Part shown: positions 1-7,990 of the stretch, in pieces
Position numbering within the stretch: the stretch's first letter is position 1
Layout of the letters: every line of letters begins with the position of its first letter
NCBI GenBank assembly: GCA_963716215.1
Contig: OY970298.1
Coordinates: 3,782,001-3,846,000, forward strand
Reading direction: 5' to 3'
Length of the DNA stretch: 64,000 nucleotides
Source of the DNA: JACVRW01 sp963716215
GTDB lineage: Bacteria > Actinomycetota > Thermoleophilia > Solirubrobacterales > Thermoleophilaceae
The notes under the pieces: generated by a model
Databases searched by the model: none
The model's input: the letters and a program-made list of their open reading frames with translations, nothing else
What the model was told of the DNA's origin: nothing
Position numbers and translations under genes: made by a program

Positions 1-412
1 GAGTTCGGCGCCCTGGAGCGGCGCTGGAACATCGTCGGCGGCGACGGCATGACCGTGCGCCTGCCGCTGGTGGTGGGCTTCGCAAAGGCGATGGAGCTGA
101 TCATCACCGGCCGTTCGATCGACGTCCACGAGGCGCAGCAGATCGGCCTGGTCAACGAGATCGTCCCGCGCGGGCAAGGCGCTCGAGCGGGCCCAGGAGC
201 TGGCCCACGAGATCGCGGCGCTGCCTCAGGGAGCGATCCGCAGCGACAAGGAGAGCGTGCTGCGCGGCGTCGGGCGCACGCTCGAGGAGCGGCTGCGCAT
301 CGAGGCGGAGCAGACCCTGTCGATGTTCATGCGCCGCGACTCGCACACGATCGGCGCGGCGGCGTTCAAGGCCGGGAACCTGAAGCCAGACTGGCCTCAC
401 CACGGTCTGTGA
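1..412 (+). CDS. Enoyl-CoA hydratase/isomerase (crotonase) family, 3' part, one frameshift
   Basis: Only the C-terminal part is present because the gene enters from the left edge. The crotonase-type run 'GFAKAMELIITG' followed by 'AQQIGLVNEIVP' is clear, and the family hydrates or isomerises acyl-CoA thioesters in fatty-acid or aromatic catabolism. Around position 172 the frame breaks: CGCGGGCAAG appears to carry one extra G. Removing it restores 'GKALERAQELAHEIAALPQ' and a normal tail to the TGA at 410-412. The single homopolymer change suggests a sequencing error more than a dead gene. The 3' end overlaps the convergent methyltransferase by 47 nt. The exact substrate cannot be told. Confidence 0.75.
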
Positions 413-1568
413 CCGGTCGCCGCGGCGATGACCGCGGCTGTACCACGAGCCGGTAAGCGGTCGCCCTCACCGAGCGCTCGCTCATGAGATGGGCGGTGCT
501 GGCCATCAGGATCCGCATCATCCGCCAGGTCGACTCGCCCGCGTAGTCCACGACCTCCTGCTTGCGCCGCATCCAGCGCGGGTAGCCGCCCTTCACCCAG
601 AGGTAGTAGTTGCGGCGGTCGTTGTGCATCTCGAGGATGTCGAAGCGATGCTTCGCGAGCGCGCTCGTGAAGGCCGGCAGGTAGACCATCCGGAAGGCGC
701 CGGGCCAGACGTACTTGGTCACGAAGCTGGCGATGCCGAAGCGACGGTCCACGGAGGCGAAGTCCAGGTAGACCCGGCCGCCTGGGCGCAGCCAGGCCGT
801 CAGCCGGCGCAGCACCTCGCCGTAGTTGGAGAGGTCCTCGATCGAGCCCATCAGGCTGATCGCGTCGAAGCGCGCGGTGGGCTCGTAGGTGAAGAAGTCC
901 TGGTAGAGCAGCGTGGCGTCGAGCCCCTCCTCATCGAGCTTGCCGCGGGCGAAGTCGAGCTGGTGGCGCGAGAGTGAAATACCGGTGGCGGCGACGCCCC
1001 GCTGGGCGCAGTAGCGCACGAACCCACCCCAGCCGCACCCGACGTCGAGCACGGTGTCCCCGGGCTTCAGACCGAGCGACTCGAAGGCGTACTCGAGCTT
1101 GCGCTCGGCACCCTCCTCGAGCGAGTCGTCCTCGGAGAGGTAGATCCCAGGCGTGTAGACCTGGTAGGTCTCGTCGACGGCGAACAGCTGCATGTTCTCG
1201 CTGTCGTAGTGCTTCGCGATCCACTCGGGGTTGAGGCGCTTGCGATCGAACAGGCGCGGCTGCACAAAGGTCCAGGCCTTGACCAGCAGCTGCCGGTCCG
1301 ACAGGACCGTGCGCAGGTCCATCGCCGCGAACAGGTCGCCGTCGAAGTCGAGGTCGCCGCGCATGTAGGCCTCGACCAGCTTCAGCTCCTGCAGCGAGCA
1401 CAGCGCTTCGAAGCCAGCCTGGTTCTCGATGTCTACGCGCAGCTGCGGCTCACCCGGGCCGAACGACTCGACGCGACCACCCGGAAGTCGCACCTCGAAC
1501 GGGAACGTGGCGGAGGCAAGCCTCCGCGAGACCCGTTCGGGCAGCTCGGTGCCGGGGCGGTCCGCCAC
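366..1568 (-). CDS. CFA synthase-like SAM-dependent methyltransferase (divergent)
   Basis: 400 residues. An N-terminal domain like that of cyclopropane-fatty-acyl-phospholipid synthases (about residues 20-110) is followed by a class I SAM-binding fold with glycine motif 'VLDVGCGWGGFVRYC'. 'AKHYDSENMQLF' matches the family's pre-domain helix, so the closest group is CFA/mycolic-type methyltransferases acting on lipid alkyl chains. The usual 'SIGMVEHVG' segment is replaced by 'SLMGSIEDLSNY', and the C-terminus differs from classical Cfa (compare the gene at 47168). The substrate may therefore not be a cyclopropane precursor. The GTG start shares one base with the TAG stop of the SnoaL-like gene upstream (TAGTG), so the two are probably co-translated. 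Confidence 0.75.
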   Translation of the reverse strand: MADRPGTELPERVSRRLASATFPFEVRLPGGRVESFGPGEPQLRVDIENQAGFEALCSLQELKLVEAYMRGDLDFDGDLFAAMDLRTVLSDRQLLVKAWTFVQPRLFDRKRLNPEWIAKHYDSENMQLFAVDETYQVYTPGIYLSEDDSLEEGAERKLEYAFESLGLKPGDTVLDVGCGWGGFVRYCAQRGVAATGISLSRHQLDFARGKLDEEGLDATLLYQDFFTYEPTARFDAISLMGSIEDLSNYGEVLRRLTAWLRPGGRVYLDFASVDRRFGIASFVTKYVWPGAFRMVYLPAFTSALAKHRFDILEMHNDRRNYYLWVKGGYPRWMRRKQEVVDYAGESTWRMMRILMASTAHLMSERSVRATAYRLVVQPRSSPRRPVTDRGEASLASGSRP

Positions 1569-1957
1569 TACTCCACCCGGCGCAGTGCCTCCAGGCCCTG
1601 CTCGCGATCGCCGAAGCCGTCGAGGCGGGTGAACTTGCCGTCCCGGTACTCGGCCACGTGCACGATCTCCGCCTCGACCGGCACCTGGCTGCCGCGGCCG
1701 CGCGCGATCGCCCGCAGGACGATCATCAGGTGGTCGCCCCGCTCATGGAACTCGAGCGGCTCGATCAGCAGCTCCTCCCACTCCTCGTTCGCCTCCTGGT
1801 ACCAGCGCCGCAGGCCCTCGTGGCCGCGATAGGTCGTGGAGCCGAGGCCGCGACCGAGGAACGGGCGCAGCTCCACGTCCTCGGAGAAGACGCTCACGAA
1901 GGCGTTGAGGTCACGAGCCCCCCACGCGTCGTAGGCGGCACGCGCCTTGGCGACCAT
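1568..1957 (-). CDS. SnoaL-like / nuclear transport factor 2-like protein
   Basis: 129 residues from the ATG at 1957. The pattern 'AYDAWGARDLNAFVSVFSED', then 'YRGHEGLRRWYQE', then 'FGDREQGLEALRRVE' is typical of small SnoaL/NTF2-fold proteins: alpha+beta cones with a hydrophobic pocket. They serve as cyclases, isomerases or ligand carriers, and most have no assigned activity. It lies in a minus-strand run korA-korB-SnoaL-CFA-like. An upstream GTG in frame would add about a dozen residues not expected in the fold. No catalytic residue could be assigned. Confidence 0.75.
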   Translation of the reverse strand: MVAKARAAYDAWGARDLNAFVSVFSEDVELRPFLGRGLGSTTYRGHEGLRRWYQEANEEWEELLIEPLEFHERGDHLMIVLRAIARGRGSQVPVEAEIVHVAEYRDGKFTRLDGFGDREQGLEALRRVE

Positions 1958-2046
1958 GGTGGTGGGCTGTGGGCCAGCGTTCTGGAGGTCGGGCGATCTG
2001 GCCACTGCCAGCTCCCTGTTCGGGAAGAAAGAGCCTACCGGGGAAG

Positions 2047-3084
2047 CTAGGAGACGGTCCAGGTTTCCCCTGAGTGCAGCAGGGACTCCAGCTCCGCCGT
2101 GCCCACGCCGGCGCGCGCCTCGTCCAGCGAGGCCGACAGCTCGGCGCCGTACACCGGACGGTCGATCGCTCTGAAGATGCCGATCGGCGTCGGCCCGGTC
2201 GGGCGAGCGGCCAGGTGGGCCAGCTCGAACGCGAGGCTGGGCTCGCGCCGCTCGGCGTCGTGCACCACGAGGGCGTCCTCGCCCACGTCCGCCACGTCGA
2301 CGAGCTCGAGGCGGCCACCGTCGCCGCGCGCCACGCCGCGCTCGCCCTCCACCCCGAAGCGGATCGGCTTGCCATGCTCGAGGCGGATCTGGTTGCGCTC
2401 GCGCTCGCCCTTGGCGCGCACCGCGTCGAAGGCGCCGTCGTTGAAGACGTTGCAGTTCTGGTAGATCTCGACGAAGGCCGTGCCCTGGTGGGCGGCCGCC
2501 GCCCGCAGCGTCTCGGCCACGTGCTTCTTGTCGGTGTCGACGGTGCGCGCCACGAAGCTGGCCTCGGCGCCGAGCGCCAGCGAGACCGGGTTGAACGGGT
2601 GGTCCTGGGACCCGAACGGCGTGGACTTGGTGACCTTGCCCTCCTCGCTCGTGGGCGAGTACTGGCCCTTGGTCAGCCCGTAGATCTGGTTGTTGAACAG
2701 GAGGATCTTGAGCGGCACGTTGCGGCGCAGCGCGTGGATCAGGTGGTTGCCGCCGATCGAGAGTGAGTCGCCGTCGCCGCTGACCACCCAGACCGACAGG
2801 TCCGGCCGCGCCGTGGCCACGCCCGTGGCCAGTGCCGGCGCGCGGCCGTGGATGCCGTGCATCCCGTACGTGTCCATGTAGTAGACGAAGCGCCCGGCAC
2901 AGCCGATGCCGGTCACGAACACGATCTTCTCCGGCGGGATGCCCAGCTCCGGCATGAACGACTGGACGGAAGCCAGGATCGCGTAGTCCCCGCAGCCGGG
3001 GCACCAGCGCGTCTCCTGGTCGGAGGAGAAGTCCGCCTTGCTCAGCGGCTCGGGTGCGCCGCCGTTGTGGCCGTTCTCGCTCAC
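2047..3084 (-). CDS. korB: 2-oxoacid:ferredoxin oxidoreductase, beta subunit (KorB-like)
   Basis: 345 residues. KorB binds thiamine diphosphate and one [4Fe-4S] cluster and, with KorA, oxidatively decarboxylates 2-oxoglutarate (or another 2-oxoacid) to the acyl-CoA while reducing ferredoxin. Visible landmarks are 'RWCPGCGDYAIL' and 'TGIGCAGRF' (cluster cysteines), the TPP/Mg motif 'SGDGDSLSIGGNH' continuing to 'LLFNNQIYGLTKGQYSPTS', and a later Cys in 'YQNCNVFND'. It starts at GTG 3084, overlapping the korA stop by 4 nt (GTGA), so the subunits are translationally coupled. Length is normal. Substrate choice of 2-oxoglutarate is inferred from family resemblance. Confidence 0.9.
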   Translation of the reverse strand: MSENGHNGGAPEPLSKADFSSDQETRWCPGCGDYAILASVQSFMPELGIPPEKIVFVTGIGCAGRFVYYMDTYGMHGIHGRAPALATGVATARPDLSVWVVSGDGDSLSIGGNHLIHALRRNVPLKILLFNNQIYGLTKGQYSPTSEEGKVTKSTPFGSQDHPFNPVSLALGAEASFVARTVDTDKKHVAETLRAAAAHQGTAFVEIYQNCNVFNDGAFDAVRAKGERERNQIRLEHGKPIRFGVEGERGVARGDGGRLELVDVADVGEDALVVHDAERREPSLAFELAHLAARPTGPTPIGIFRAIDRPVYGAELSASLDEARAGVGTAELESLLHSGETWTVS

Positions 3085-4922
3085 GCGAGCCGCTCCTCGA
3101 CCTGCTCCATCACGTCGCGCGTGAAGATCGGCAGGCCGTCGACCTTGGTGAAGCTCTCGACGTCGATCAGGAACTCGGCGCGCAGCAGCTTGGAGAGCTG
3201 GCCCATGTTCATCTCGGGCACCAGGACGCGCTCGTAGGAGCGCAGCACCTGCTCGATGTTGCCGGGCAGCGGGTTGAGGTGGCGCACGTGCGCGGTGGCG
3301 AGCTTCAGGCCCTGCTCGCGACGTAGGCGCCGGGCGGCGCCCTCGATGGCGCCGTAGCTCGAGCCCCAGCCGAGCACCAGCAGCGTGGCTTCGCCGTCCG
3401 GGTCGTCCACCTCGAGGTCGGGCACGTCGACGCGCGCGATGCGCTCGGCGCGCAGGCGGGTCATGTAGTCGTGGTTCTCGGGCTGGTAGGAGATGTTGCC
3501 GGTCACGTCCTCCTTCTCGAGACCGCCGATGCGATGGCGCAGGCCGGGCGTGCCGGGCACGGCCCAGGGCCTTGCGAGCTTCTCGTCGCGGAGGTATGGC
3601 ATGAAGCGGTCGCCGTCGTTGGGCGCCGTGGCGAACATCGGGTCGATCTCGGGCAGCGAGTGGACGTCGGGCAGCTTCCACGGCTCCGAGGAGTTGGCCA
3701 GGAAGGTGTCGGTCAGCAGGATCACCGGGGTGCGGTGCGTCACGGCGATGCGGGCCGCCTCGATGGCTGAGTGGAAGCAGTCGGAGGGGGTGCTGGCGGC
3801 CACCACCGGCAGCGGCGACTCGCCATGGCGCCCGTACAGGGCCATCAGCAGGTCGGCAGCCTCGGTCTTGGTGGGCATGCCGGTGGACGGGCCGGCGCGC
3901 TGGATGTCCACCACCAGCAGCGGCAGCTCCATCGCCACGGCCAAGCCGATCGTCTCCGCCTTCAGGTCCATGCCCGGCCCGCTCGTGGCCGTTACCGCGA
4001 GCCGACCCGAGAACGCGGCGCCGAGCGCCATGTTGGCGGCGGCGATCTCGTCCTCGGCCTGGATCGTGTGCACACCGAAGCGGCGGTGGCGCGACAGCGC
4101 GTGCAGCAGCTCGGATGCAGGGGTGATCGGGTAGGAGGCGAGGAACAGGCCCAGCCCCGACCGGACGCTGGCGGCGATCAGCCCGTAGGCAAGCGCCTGC
4201 GTGCCGTTGACGTTGCGGTAGGTGCCCGGGGGTGCGGGGGCGGCCTCGATCTCGTAGTGCACGGCGATCAGCTCGGCCGTCTCGCCGAAGTTGTAGCCGG
4301 CCCGGAAGGCGGCCAGGTTCGCGTCGCGCAGCGACGGCTGGTCGCCGAACTTCTTCGCGATCCAGTTGGTCGACGGCTCCGTCGGGCGCCCGTACATCCA
4401 GGAGACCAGCCCGAGCGCGAACAGGTTCTTGCAGCGCGCCGCGTCGCGCGGGGTGATGTCCTCGATCCCCTCGGTGGCGCGCACGGTCATCGAGGTCATG
4501 GGCACGCGAAACAGCTGGTAGTCGTCGAGCGAGTCGTCCTCGAGCGGGTTCGACTCGTAGCCGGCCTTGCGCAGGTTGTGGTCCGAGAAGCCGTCCTCGT
4601 TGACGATCACCGTGCCGCCCTTCTCGACCGCTCCGAGCTGGGTGATCAGCGCCGCGGGGTTCATCGCGACCAGCACGTTGGGGTGGTCGCCGGGCGTGAG
4701 GATGTCGCGCGAGGCGAAGTGGATCTGGAACGCCGACACGCCGTGCGGCGTGCCGGCCGGCGCGCGGATCTCGGCGGGGAAGTCCGGCAGCGTCGCCAGG
4801 TCGTTCCCGACGACGGCGGTGGCATCGGTGAAGCGACTTCCGGTGAGCTGCATCCCGTCCCCGGAATCCCCTGCAAACCGCACTACTACGCGGTCAAGCT
4901 TCTCGAGAGTCTTGTCTTCCAT
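3081..4922 (-). CDS. korA: 2-oxoacid:ferredoxin oxidoreductase, fused gamma-alpha subunit (KorA-like)
   Basis: 613 residues. The N-terminal gamma domain (about 10-185, 'VVRFAGDSGDGMQLTG', 'FPAEIRAPAGTPHGVSAFQ') is fused to the alpha/pyrimidine-binding domain (about 215-600, 'FLASYPITPASELLHAL', 'AEDEIAAANMALGA', 'TSGPGMDLKAE'). This is the arrangement of the oxygen-tolerant 2-oxoglutarate:ferredoxin oxidoreductases known from actinobacteria, which support the TCA cycle. The start ATG 4922 is preceded by a purine-rich GAGGG and, about 21 nt upstream, a TACACT hexamer that could be a -10 box. First gene of the unit korA-korB-(SnoaL)-(CFA-like). Confidence 0.9.
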   Translation of the reverse strand: MEDKTLEKLDRVVVRFAGDSGDGMQLTGSRFTDATAVVGNDLATLPDFPAEIRAPAGTPHGVSAFQIHFASRDILTPGDHPNVLVAMNPAALITQLGAVEKGGTVIVNEDGFSDHNLRKAGYESNPLEDDSLDDYQLFRVPMTSMTVRATEGIEDITPRDAARCKNLFALGLVSWMYGRPTEPSTNWIAKKFGDQPSLRDANLAAFRAGYNFGETAELIAVHYEIEAAPAPPGTYRNVNGTQALAYGLIAASVRSGLGLFLASYPITPASELLHALSRHRRFGVHTIQAEDEIAAANMALGAAFSGRLAVTATSGPGMDLKAETIGLAVAMELPLLVVDIQRAGPSTGMPTKTEAADLLMALYGRHGESPLPVVAASTPSDCFHSAIEAARIAVTHRTPVILLTDTFLANSSEPWKLPDVHSLPEIDPMFATAPNDGDRFMPYLRDEKLARPWAVPGTPGLRHRIGGLEKEDVTGNISYQPENHDYMTRLRAERIARVDVPDLEVDDPDGEATLLVLGWGSSYGAIEGAARRLRREQGLKLATAHVRHLNPLPGNIEQVLRSYERVLVPEMNMGQLSKLLRAEFLIDVESFTKVDGLPIFTRDVMEQVEERLA

Positions 4923-4967
4923 TACTGCGGCGAACCCTCATCGAGTGTACCCGCAGCGGCGGCTCGG

Positions 4968-6407
4968 TCAGCGCCGCCGGATGGGCGGCGGCGTCCACCG
5001 TTCTGTGAGGACGCTGCGACGCGGCTCGTAGATGCGCAGGGCAAGGCGCATGCGACCGCTCGGAGCCGGCAGCCAGTTGGCCGCCTTGGCGCCCGTGGGG
5101 CGGCCGTGCTGGACGTAGATCGTGAGCGACCCGTCGCGGCCGCGGCGCAGCCCCTTGGTGCGGTCGCCGATGGCGTAGCGGTCGATCGCGTTGGGCACGA
5201 GGTAGCGGTCCTCGCCGTAGACCGTGAGCGACCAGAACGCTCCAGCCGGCGGCAGCTCCCCGCGCGGGAAGCGGATCGCGTAGCGGTGGCGGCCGGTCAG
5301 CCGCCGCCCCTTGGCGTCGTCCACGGCCAGCGGGTAGACCGTCTCGGGCCGCGTGTTGGCGCCGAGCGCCGCGGTGGCGATCACGGCCCGGCCGAGGTAG
5401 TTGCGGCCGTAGGCGCCCACGTAGGGGCCCGGCAGCACCCAGCCGTTGTTGCGGCGGGCGCCGAAGCGGTTGGCGCGCTGCTCGGCCTTTCTCACGATCC
5501 GCTTCGCCGCCCGAACTGCAGCGAGCAAGGCTGGCGCCTGCGGCGTGGCCCCGGCTTCGATACCCGCCTGTGCGAACGCTCGCAGCGCACACGCATCCCG
5601 CCGCGGCGGCGGGTCGGTGGCCAGCAGGTCGCCGAGCGCGGCGAAGTAGGCCAGGCCCTGTGGCAGCGTGACGGTCGCAACCGTCGGGAAGGCGCCGAGC
5701 ACTAGCGGGTTCTGGCGCTGGCCGGCGGTCCACGCATCCAGGGCCGTGATCCGGTAGCCACCCATCAGGGCCGCGACAGCCGGCATGTCGGCGGCGTCCT
5801 GAACGAGCGTGCGTCCCAGAGCCCAGACCAGGTTGGTGGGGCTCTGGATGCGCTGGACGCCCGCGGGGAGGCTGCCCTTGAAGCCGGGCGGGACGATCGC
5901 GTAGCTGCCGGGGCGCGTACCGGTGGTGCGGCGGCCCACGTACTTGAACGTGTTGGAGTACGCGTCGAGCAACTGGATGACGTAGTAGCGCCCGTGCGTG
6001 TCGGGCACGTCGAGCACGCGCGGGCCGCCGGCGAGCTGCAGGCGCCCGACCGTGTAGGTCGTGTCGTGGTTGGGCAGCACCACCGTCCGCACCGTCGGGT
6101 CGGTCAGCGCGGCGATGCTGATCAGCTGGTTCTCGGGGAAGCGCTGCGTCGTCTGGCTCACCGAGATCGGTGCGAGGCCGTAGACGTAGGCCGCGACGCC
6201 GGCGGCGAAGACGGGTCGCTGGCGCTTCGGGACCCCGCGCTCGGCACGGGCGAGCTGGGCGGCGTAGAAGCCCCTGAGGTCGGCCGCCGAGGTGCCGAGG
6301 GCGCAGGCGGGTACGCTGGGCTTCGCCGGGGCCGCGGTGGCGCTACCGGCCGCTGGAACTGCGGCAGCGAGGGCAACGAGGGCTCCGACGATCGCGCGAA
6401 TACGCAC
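4968..6407 (-). CDS. Secreted DUF1254/DUF1214 domain protein
   Basis: 479 residues with an N-terminal signal peptide (hydrophobic residues 4-25, 'ALAAAVPAAGSATAA'). The first half has DUF1254 hallmarks ('YVYGLAPISVSQTTQRFPENQL', split across two lines of the family signature, then 'LPNHDTTY' and 'DTHGRYYVIQLLDAYSNTF'). The second half carries DUF1214 ('RYAIRFPRGELPPAGAFWSLTVYG'-type run, seen in parts). The family is widespread in soil bacteria and its biochemistry is essentially unknown. A TAGGGT box lies 6 nt upstream of the GTG start, so the message is probably leaderless. Divergent from the transhydrogenase genes. Confidence 0.85.
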   Translation of the reverse strand: MRIRAIVGALVALAAAVPAAGSATAAPAKPSVPACALGTSAADLRGFYAAQLARAERGVPKRQRPVFAAGVAAYVYGLAPISVSQTTQRFPENQLISIAALTDPTVRTVVLPNHDTTYTVGRLQLAGGPRVLDVPDTHGRYYVIQLLDAYSNTFKYVGRRTTGTRPGSYAIVPPGFKGSLPAGVQRIQSPTNLVWALGRTLVQDAADMPAVAALMGGYRITALDAWTAGQRQNPLVLGAFPTVATVTLPQGLAYFAALGDLLATDPPPRRDACALRAFAQAGIEAGATPQAPALLAAVRAAKRIVRKAEQRANRFGARRNNGWVLPGPYVGAYGRNYLGRAVIATAALGANTRPETVYPLAVDDAKGRRLTGRHRYAIRFPRGELPPAGAFWSLTVYGEDRYLVPNAIDRYAIGDRTKGLRRGRDGSLTIYVQHGRPTGAKAANWLPAPSGRMRLALRIYEPRRSVLTERWTPPPIRRR

Positions 6408-6413
6408 GCCGGC

Positions 6414-6419
6414 ACCCTA
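6414..6419 (-). promoter_or_regulatory. -10 element TAGGGT, leaderless type
   Basis: TAGGGT on the minus strand ends 6 nt before the GTG start at 6407. One of 19 similarly placed TANNNT hexamers in this window. No -35 element recognised. Confidence 0.5.
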
Positions 6420-6537
6420 TCCAGCGGGGGGTTGCGCACGAAGCGTCGGATATGGCGACGCATCTTCAGGGACCCCCCACCCCGCTCGCGATGGCGCCGC
6501 GTTTTCGGGGCGGCTCGGCTAGCATGCCGCGCCCCCG

Positions 6538-6555
6538 ATGGCCGGGGGTCCATGA
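6538..6555 (+). other. Possible 5-codon leader ORF overlapping the pntAA start
   Basis: ATG-GCC-GGG-GGT-CCA-TGA (MAGGP) begins at 6538, about 12 nt after a TAGCAT hexamer (6520-6525). It ends in the ATGA that contains the pntAA start codon at 6552, an arrangement that would allow translational coupling. It may equally be chance in GC-rich sequence. Confidence 0.25.
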
Positions 6556-7670
6556 ACGTCTCCGTACCCAAGGAAACCGCGAGCGGTGAGCTACGCGTCG
6601 CGCTCGTGCCAGAGGTCGTCGACCGGCTCGGGCGCAGCGGCATCGAGGTCACCATCGAGGCCGGCGCCGGCGAGGGCGCCCACTACCCCGATGCCGACTA
6701 CGAGCAGGCCGGCGCCAAGCTGGGCGACGGCTACTCCGGACAGGTCGTGGCCAAGGTGGCCGCGCCGTCGGCCGACGAGATCGGCCGCCTGGGGCAGGGC
6801 TCGGTGCTGATCGGCTTCCTCGCGCCGCTCACGGCCGCCGACACCGTCCGCGCCCTCGCCGACGCCGGCGTCACGAGCTTCGCGATGGAGGCGATCCCGC
6901 GCATCTCGCGGGCACAGTCGATGGACGCGCTCTCCTCCCAGGCCACCGTCGGCGGCTACCGCGCCGCGCTGATCGCCGCGCAGGGCCTGCCGCGCTTCTT
7001 CCCGATGCTCACCACGGCCGCCGGAACGGTGCGCCCGGCGAAGGTGCTCGTGCTGGGGGCCGGCGTGGCCGGGCTCCAGGCGATCGCAACCTCCCGCCGG
7101 CTCGGCGCGATCGTGCAGGCCTTCGACGTCCGCTCCGCGGTCAAGGAGCAGATCGAGTCGCTCGGCGCCCGCTTCCTCGAGCTCGACATGGGCCTCGAGG
7201 ACGCCGAGGCGGCCGGTGGCTACGCGCGCCAGCTCACCGAGGACGAGCAGCAGAAGCAGCGCGAGCTCCTGGCGGTGGAGATCGGCAAGATGGACGCGGT
7301 CATCTCCACGGCTGCCGTGCCCGGCCGTCGCGCGCCGCTACTGGTGACCGAGCAGGCGGTGAAGAACATGAAGCCCGGCTCGATCGTCGTGGACCTGGCC
7401 GCCGAGACCGGCGGCAACTGCGAGCTGACGGAGCCCGGCGAGACCGTCGTGCGCGAGGGCGTGACGATCGTCGGCCCGGCGAACCTCGCGTCGTCAATGC
7501 CCGACCACGCCTCGTCGCTGTACGCACGCAACGTGCAGTCGCTGCTCGACCTGATGGTCGACGAGGGCGAGCTGAAGCTCGACTTCGAGGACGAGATCAT
7601 CAAGGGCGCCTGCATCACGCGCGACGGGGAGATCGTGCACGAGGGCGCCAAGCAGGCGGCGGCCGCCTGA
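6552..7670 (+). CDS. pntAA: NAD(P) transhydrogenase subunit alpha part 1 (NAD-binding domain I)
   Basis: 372 residues. This is the peripheral NAD(H)-binding dI component of the proton-translocating transhydrogenase, which moves hydride between NADH and NADP+ at the expense of the proton gradient. Signatures are 'VPKETASGELRVALVPEVV' at the N-terminus, 'MDALSSQATVGGYRAAL', 'VLVLGAGVAGLQAIATSRRLGA' (Rossmann glycines), 'AFDVRSAVKEQIESLGARF', and 'VDLAAETGGNCELT'. The alanine-dehydrogenase-like fold and length are normal for the split alpha subunit. It is followed by pntAB with a TGATG overlap. Its own TGATG-type context and a possible mini-ORF upstream are noted separately. Confidence 0.93.
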   Translation: MNVSVPKETASGELRVALVPEVVDRLGRSGIEVTIEAGAGEGAHYPDADYEQAGAKLGDGYSGQVVAKVAAPSADEIGRLGQGSVLIGFLAPLTAADTVRALADAGVTSFAMEAIPRISRAQSMDALSSQATVGGYRAALIAAQGLPRFFPMLTTAAGTVRPAKVLVLGAGVAGLQAIATSRRLGAIVQAFDVRSAVKEQIESLGARFLELDMGLEDAEAAGGYARQLTEDEQQKQRELLAVEIGKMDAVISTAAVPGRRAPLLVTEQAVKNMKPGSIVVDLAAETGGNCELTEPGETVVREGVTIVGPANLASSMPDHASSLYARNVQSLLDLMVDEGELKLDFEDEIIKGACITRDGEIVHEGAKQAAAA

Positions 7671-7990
7671 TGGACCTTCTTACCGAGCTCACGATCCTGG
7701 TGCTGGCCGCCTTCGTCGGCTTCGAGGTCATCTCGAAGGTGCCGAACACGCTGCACACGCCGCTGATGTCCGCCACCAACGCGATCCACGGGATCGTGTT
7801 GCTGGGCGGCCTGCTGCTGATCGGCGAGGCCAGCGGCTTCCTCGACGAGCTGCTGCTGGTGATCGCGATCGCGTTCGGCACGATCAACATCGTCGGCGGG
7901 TTCCTCGTGACCGACCGCATGCTGGAGATGTTCAAGCGGCGGCCCGACCCGAAGGCGGCGCCCGAGGACAAGGCCGAGAAGCCCGCCTGA
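7670..7990 (+). CDS. pntAB: NAD(P) transhydrogenase subunit alpha part 2 (membrane domain)
   Basis: 106 residues with about three transmembrane helices ('LTELTILVLAAFVGFEVI', 'GIVLLGGLLLIG', 'LLLVIAIAFGTINIVGGFLV'). It forms part of the proton channel dII together with the N-terminal half of PntB. 'FEVISKVPNTLHTPLMSATNAIHGIV' (seen in order) is the classic family stretch. The C-terminal tail is Lys/Glu-rich and cytosolic ('RRPDPKAAPEDKAEKPA'). Start and stop overlap its neighbours by one base on each side (TGATG), so the three genes form a tight operon. Confidence 0.93.
   Translation: MDLLTELTILVLAAFVGFEVISKVPNTLHTPLMSATNAIHGIVLLGGLLLIGEASGFLDELLLVIAIAFGTINIVGGFLVTDRMLEMFKRRPDPKAAPEDKAEKPA

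Noticed and set aside
3771..5705. A 644-codon plus-strand open frame across korA
   Set aside because: Antisense shadow of korA and the DUF1254 gene; low-complexity and without motifs.
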